NCBI RefSeq assembly: GCF_000296385.1
Contig: NZ_JH815185.1
Span: 1 to 64,000, forward strand
Direction of reading: 5' to 3'
Length of the DNA stretch: 64,000 bases
Origin: Lachnoanaerobaculum sp. OBRC5-5
GTDB lineage: Bacteria; Bacillota; Clostridia; Lachnospirales; Lachnospiraceae
Every line of letters starts with the position of its first letter. The first letter of the stretch is position 1. The notes below the pieces were generated by a model, which worked only from the letters and a program-made list of their open reading frames with translations, was not told where the DNA came from and ran no database searches. A program made the translations under genes and the position numbers. This document shows, piece after piece, positions 59,774 through 64,000 of the stretch.

Positions 59774-61615
59774 TTATTCCACCGTAACAGACTTTGCCAG
59801 ATTTCGCGGCTTATCAGGGTCTAAGCCCTTTAAGAGGCTTACCTGATAGGAGAGAAACTGTAGTGGAACTACCAAAAGGCTTCCGGCAAAGAGAGGATGG
59901 GTTTTCGGTACACTAAGTATTTGAGCAAAGTCATCTTCTCCGACTGAAATATCTTCCATAGTGAGAGCAAAGCATTTTGCCCCTCGACTTCTTACCTCGT
60001 GAATATTTGAAATACTTTTTCCGGCGAGTTCCTCCTGGGAAAGAAGAGCGATTACAGGACTGTCTTTTTCTATTAGACTTATTGTACCATGCTTTAACTC
60101 ACCGCTACTGTAGCTTTCACAGTGAATATAGCTGATTTCTTTAAGCTTCAAAGCTCCTTCCATGGAGATGGCCCAGTCAAGACCTCTTCCGAGGAAGAAA
60201 ATATTGTCTGAGTCCTTAAGCTTCTTTGCCATAGGTAGGATTTCACCATCAAGGGAAAGACATTGTTGGATCTTTCCCGGAAGCCTGAAAAGCTCATCTT
60301 TAAGACTATGGATCTCTTCATCCTTGATTTGCCCCTTTGCTTTAGCCAAAAGCAGTGAGAAAATGTAACCTGCAACAAGCTGACAGCTATATGCCTTTGT
60401 AGTGGCGACTGCAATTTCAGGTCCTGCCTGTGTATAAAAGACAAAGTCGGATTCTACGGCAATTGCAGATCCCTTGACATTTACAATGGAAAGAGTTTTT
60501 GCTCCCAATTTCTTTGCTTCTTTTACTGCAGCCAAAGTATCCGCAGTCTCTCCTGACTGGCTTATACTGATAACCAGTTCGCCGTCTTCTAAAATCGGAT
60601 GATTGTAGCGAAACTCACTTGCAAACTCCACCTGTACCGGAACTCTTGCCAGGCTTTCACAAACAGACTTTAATAAATAGCCTACGTGGTATGCAGATCC
60701 ACATGCAATTATTCTGACTCTTCTAATATCCTTAAAGTCACTTTCACTCATAGAGAAGGCTTCATAGGAAAAGTCATCATTTTCTTTACCGCGGGCATAA
60801 AGCAGAGTATCTTTTACGGCCTGTGGTTGCTCAAAGATCTCCTTTTCCATAAAATGCAGATATTCTCCTTTATGAATTCGACTTTGATCAAGGTCGGCTA
60901 TAGTGGAAGGGCGTTTTACCTCTTCCTTATTTTTGTTATAAATATGTATTTCATTTTCTGAAAGGCTTAAAATCTCCTTGTTTTCCAAGACATATATTTC
61001 ATTTGTATAGTCAAAAAATGCGGAAATATCTGAGGCAATATAAAAAGAATTTTCTCCTTTTCCTACAATCAGAGGACTGTCCTTTCTCATTGCATAAAGA
61101 GTATTTGCATCATCTTCGAACATAATTGCAAAGGCGTAAGAACCTTTCAACTCTTTTTGCACTAAGAAGAGAGTCTTTAAAATATTCTTTTCTTTCAAGT
61201 AGAAATATTCAATCAGGTTTACAGCAACCTCGGTATCGGTTTCCGAGTAGAAACTGTATCCTTTGTCTTGTAAAAAGTTCTTTAAATCTGCAAAATTTTC
61301 AATAATACCGTTATGAACCAGCACCACTTCTTTATTCATAGATAAGTGTGGATGAGAATTTTTTTCATCAGCCTTACCATGAGTTGCCCAACGTGTATGA
61401 CCGATTCCCATAGAGCAGGGAAACTCATATTCCCTCGAAGCTGCAAGCTTTTTCTTCAATTCTTCCAATTTACCTACAGATTTTACCACAGTAAAAGGAT
61501 GAGAATACAGGGCTATTCCGGCAGAATCATAGCCTCTGTATTCAAGACACGAAAGACCGGACAGTAGAATATCCTTTGTATTCCCCTGCCCAACAAAACC
61601 AACAATACCGCACAT
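59774..61615 (-). CDS. glmS: Glutamine-fructose-6-phosphate aminotransferase
   Basis: A 613-residue enzyme making glucosamine 6-phosphate, the entry into peptidoglycan and amino-sugar synthesis. The glutaminase domain begins with MCGIVGFVGQ (nucleophile Cys2) and has HTRWATHGKADEKNSHPH. Two SIS domains follow (ISQSGETADTLAAVKEAK, FFLGRGLDWAISMEGALKLKEI), ending in DPDKPRNLAKSVTVE. It is read on the opposite strand to its neighbours and controlled by the ribozyme at 61640-61795. Confidence 0.97.
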   Translation of the reverse strand: MCGIVGFVGQGNTKDILLSGLSCLEYRGYDSAGIALYSHPFTVVKSVGKLEELKKKLAASREYEFPCSMGIGHTRWATHGKADEKNSHPHLSMNKEVVLVHNGIIENFADLKNFLQDKGYSFYSETDTEVAVNLIEYFYLKEKNILKTLFLVQKELKGSYAFAIMFEDDANTLYAMRKDSPLIVGKGENSFYIASDISAFFDYTNEIYVLENKEILSLSENEIHIYNKNKEEVKRPSTIADLDQSRIHKGEYLHFMEKEIFEQPQAVKDTLLYARGKENDDFSYEAFSMSESDFKDIRRVRIIACGSAYHVGYLLKSVCESLARVPVQVEFASEFRYNHPILEDGELVISISQSGETADTLAAVKEAKKLGAKTLSIVNVKGSAIAVESDFVFYTQAGPEIAVATTKAYSCQLVAGYIFSLLLAKAKGQIKDEEIHSLKDELFRLPGKIQQCLSLDGEILPMAKKLKDSDNIFFLGRGLDWAISMEGALKLKEISYIHCESYSSGELKHGTISLIEKDSPVIALLSQEELAGKSISNIHEVRSRGAKCFALTMEDISVGEDDFAQILSVPKTHPLFAGSLLVVPLQFLSYQVSLLKGLDPDKPRNLAKSVTVE

Positions 61616-61639
61616 CGTATTTTTCTCCTATTTAATTGT

Positions 61640-61795
61640 TTATTGTGCGAAGAAAGCTTTTGTTACGATCTTGATTTCGCTTTTTTTCTTTCTCTTACGA
61701 TGCACTATTCCGAAACAGCATCCGCCGAATCTTTCGATAACTGTTTACCTCGTCGACTTGGGACTCCCCGAAGTCCTGGCGCTAATTTTTCCTTA
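61640..61795 (-). ncRNA. glmS ribozyme
   Basis: On the minus strand the leader contains, in order, AGCGCCAGGACTTCGGGGAG, GACGAGG, ATCGAAAGATTCGGCGGATG and CTGTTTCGG. This is the conserved core of the glmS ribozyme. Cleavage is expected between A (61783) and G (61782). Glucosamine 6-phosphate acts as cofactor, so product made by the enzyme destroys its own messenger. The core is about 25-175 bases before the glmS start, and the 5' and 3' ends given are approximate. Confidence 0.93.
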
Positions 61796-61930
61796 TTCCT
61801 CAGTAAAGAAAAATTTGTGTTATGATAACATATGAAAAAGAAATTTGGAATGCTTTTTTACAAAAATTAAAAAAATATATAAAATTATGGTAGAATAATC
61901 ATATGTAAATTCGTAAATAGGAGGGGAAGT

Positions 61931-62944
61931 ATGAGCGTCAGATTATTATTTATAGGATTAATGGTATTCTTAGGAGTTTGCTTTACTGTTATAGCACTTT
62001 GGCTTAGAAGCATGCTGAAAAAAAGTTCAGTATACGATATGCGTGGAGCGGCAAATAATCAAACCGATACAAGTAAAATGAAAATCGGTGAGATATTTTT
62101 ATATATTTTAAGTATAGTTATTACGGTACTTATAGTGCTGAAGTTAATGAGCATTATGGGTTCAGGGGCTGCTGCTCTTGGTGGAATGATTATAGCAATA
62201 CCTGTTAGATCTTTTTTTAATGCAAGAAAGCGTACATATAATGCTATATTTTCTCTTGCAGTATTGGCATTATTGTTTGTTTTCTTATGCTTCGGATATA
62301 TTCTTATAGGTTTACCGGTAAAGCCCCCTGTAATGACTGTAGGAGGGATGAAAGTAACACTGAGTAAGACAAGTGTAGAAGACTTTTTAGACGGGGGATT
62401 TGATATATATATCATGAATGATGAGAATACATACGAATACAGTGAAATGCTGACAAGCGGTTCTTATACCAAGTATGAGAGAAATCAGAGTCTTACTGTA
62501 GAAAAGGGATATAGAAGTACCGGAGAGACTCTAAGGGGAGCACCATATTTATTAGTCAAAGATGATACACTTATAGGCGCAATAGATTTGTATGGAAGTC
62601 TTGATAAAGATGTGAATATAACAGATTCGAAGGTCGTGAATTTCTATATGGATGAGGACTGTAAGAATGCAGTGAAAAATGTCGGCATAGATATTAAGCT
62701 TGAAGAGCTGGGGCTGTTAGATACTTTTGATACAGATAATGTAAAAAATATTTTTAAAAAGAAACTTTGGCTAATACCGAATGAATCCGAGCCTACAGAT
62801 TCTGTATATGGAATATCATGGCGTACCAACAGTGATTCTATATTCTGGAATGAGTATTATGCTTATATACGAATTGATGAAAATAAGAATATGAGAAATT
62901 TTATAGTTTCAACAAGTGTTGCGAAGGACAAACCTGAAAAGTAA
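61931..62944 (+). CDS. Membrane protein of unknown function
   Basis: A 337-residue protein. Helices are likely at residues 5-25, about 52-72, 76-95 and 103-127. The last 200 residues are probably outside the membrane (VGGMKVTLSKTSVEDFLDGG onward, rich in Asp, Tyr and Thr). I know no family for it. AGGAGGGG precedes ATG 61931. guaA follows after a 98-base gap, so they need not be co-transcribed. Confidence 0.6.
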   Translation: MSVRLLFIGLMVFLGVCFTVIALWLRSMLKKSSVYDMRGAANNQTDTSKMKIGEIFLYILSIVITVLIVLKLMSIMGSGAAALGGMIIAIPVRSFFNARKRTYNAIFSLAVLALLFVFLCFGYILIGLPVKPPVMTVGGMKVTLSKTSVEDFLDGGFDIYIMNDENTYEYSEMLTSGSYTKYERNQSLTVEKGYRSTGETLRGAPYLLVKDDTLIGAIDLYGSLDKDVNITDSKVVNFYMDEDCKNAVKNVGIDIKLEELGLLDTFDTDNVKNIFKKKLWLIPNESEPTDSVYGISWRTNSDSIFWNEYYAYIRIDENKNMRNFIVSTSVAKDKPEK

Positions 62945-63042
62945 AATTATACGTTTAAGAGCGAGAGAATATTTGCGTTTTTTTTCTATTTAGGATATAT
63001 TATTGTATGTACAAATTAATTTATCAAGTATAGGAGATACAG

Positions 63043-64000
63043 ATGGAATTAAAGCAGGAGCTTATAATTGTTTTGGACTTTGGAGGCCAATACAATCAAT
63101 TAGTTGCAAGAAGAGTAAGAGAGAGCAATGTTTATTGTGAGATCTATTCATATAAAACCCCTTTAGAAGAGATCAAGAAGAAAAATCCGAAGGGAATCAT
63201 ACTTACAGGAGGACCGGACAGTTGCTATCTGCCGGATTCAGCCACATATTCAAAAGAGCTTTTTGAACTTGGAGTTCCTGTACTTGGACTATGCTACGGT
63301 GCACAGCTTATGCAGCATCTGCTTGGCGGAAAGGTAGAGAGAGCAAGTGTAAGAGAATACGGTAAAATAAAACTGACAGTTGATAAGGCCGACAGTGCAT
63401 TGTTTGAGAATGTGCCGAAGGAAAGCATTGTGTGGATGAGCCATACAGACTATATAAGTAAAATTGGTGAAGGATTTGAGATTACATCACATAGTTATGA
63501 CTGTCCTGTAGCTTCATATGAGAACACAGCAAAGAATCTCTACGGAATACAGTTCCACCCCGAAGTTTTGCATTCAGAGTATGGTCATGTAATGCTTGGA
63601 AACTTTATAAAGAATGTCTGCAAATGTGAATGTAACTGGAAAATGGATGCCTTTGTAGAAAACAGTATAAAGGCAATCAAAGAAAAGGTCGGCAACGGTA
63701 AGGTACTTTGTGCACTTTCAGGCGGTGTTGACTCATCAGTTGCGGCGGTAATGCTCAGTAAGGCGGTAGGTGAGAATCTTACCTGTGTATTTGTTGACCA
63801 TGGACTTCTTAGAAAAAATGAAGGTGATGAGGTTGAGGCTGTATTCGGACCGAACGGCAATTATAAGCTGAACTTCATCAGAGTAAATGCAGCGGAAAGA
63901 TTCTACTCAAAACTTGCAGGTGTAAGCGAGCCTGAAAAGAAGCGTAAGATAATAGGTGAGGAATTTATCAGAGTCTTTGAAGAAGAGGCTAAAAAAATCG
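63043..64000 (+). CDS. guaA: GMP synthase (glutamine-hydrolysing), 5' part
   Basis: The first 319 codons of GMP synthase, which aminates XMP to GMP; the gene runs off the window. The glutaminase domain has [20 protein letters not shown], the nucleophile Cys in [12 protein letters not shown] and the His/Glu pair in [12 protein letters not shown]. The ATP-pyrophosphatase domain begins with the P-loop [20 protein letters not shown] precedes ATG 63043. Confidence 0.96.
   Translation, partial: MELKQELIIVLDFGGQYNQLVARRVRESNVYCEIYSYKTPLEEIKKKNPKGIILTGGPDSCYLPDSATYSKELFELGVPVLGLCYGAQLMQHLLGGKVERASVREYGKIKLTVDKADSALFENVPKESIVWMSHTDYISKIGEGFEITSHSYDCPVASYENTAKNLYGIQFHPEVLHSEYGHVMLGNFIKNVCKCECNWKMDAFVENSIKAIKEKVGNGKVLCALSGGVDSSVAAVMLSKAVGENLTCVFVDHGLLRKNEGDEVEAVFGPNGNYKLNFIRVNAAERFYSKLAGVSEPEKKRKIIGEEFIRVFEEEAKKI

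Noticed and set aside
61643-61825. 60-codon plus-strand frame upstream of glmS
   Set aside because: It is the complement of the glmS ribozyme and has no ribosome binding site.
62945-63042. Purine riboswitch before guaA
   Set aside because: The spacer is only 98 bases and shows no purine-aptamer core or terminator.

Overview
The window is AT-rich, low-GC Firmicutes DNA. The serine hydroxymethyltransferase, L13/S9, a glmS ribozyme in front of glmS, strong AAGGAGG-type ribosome binding sites, classical TTGACA/TATAAT promoters and the GH112 galacto-N-biose phosphorylase pathway all point to an anaerobic, host-associated clostridium, most likely Lachnospiraceae (an oral or gut genus is plausible). 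Genus is not decidable from this sequence alone.

Region 1 (1-16.9 kb) is an accessory island full of mobile-element debris. It holds the 3' end of an IS1182-like transposase, a solo ISL3-type end and a decayed ISL3 element flanking a DUF2975/HTH/DUF4173 membrane cassette, an unidentified two-gene cassette bordered by related dyads, broken RelBE/HigBA-type toxin-antitoxin genes, and an IS1202-group (ISNCY) element with a 29-bp direct repeat at its ends. After these comes a defence block. It contains an unassigned three-gene operon ending in a PD-(D/E)XK nuclease (9.06-11.19 kb). Next is an HpaII-like type II restriction-modification system (C5 methyltransferase, endonuclease, Vsr). A Fic protein follows, and then a second, partly decayed copy of endonuclease plus vsr.

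Region 2 (17-28 kb) is a carbohydrate operon: two Gfo/Idh/MocA oxidoreductases, a ThuA protein, two sugar isomerase/epimerase-like TIM barrels and a complete ribose-type ABC transporter. Palindromic operators lie in front. A LacI-type regulator that carries a second, transporter-like sugar-binding domain lies behind. The set suggests oxidation and cleavage of an unknown glycoside or cyclitol.

Region 3 (28-38 kb) has two small uncharacterised genes and a TAXI-binding-protein/GltS fusion transporter with an attenuator-like leader and an apparent ATT start codon. It continues with galacto-N-biose/lacto-N-biose phosphorylase plus N-acetylhexosamine kinase, shikimate kinase, and uvrA behind a LexA-like box.

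Region 4 (38-54 kb) contains dps, a nitroreductase, and a LacI-controlled ribose/fucose-type operon (kinase, RbsD/FucU mutarotase, ABC transporter). Next come a GntP permease, a TPR/DUF4026 pair, a YhcH-family protein with BrnQ, and a metallo-beta-lactamase-fold protein with altered metal ligands.

Region 5 (53.7-64 kb) starts with a membrane-anchored barnase-like ribonuclease and its barstar-like inhibitor. Housekeeping genes follow: recJ, glyA, apt, rplM-rpsI, glmS with its ribozyme, a membrane protein of unknown function, and the 5' part of guaA, cut by the window edge. I saw no tRNA, rRNA or CRISPR array.
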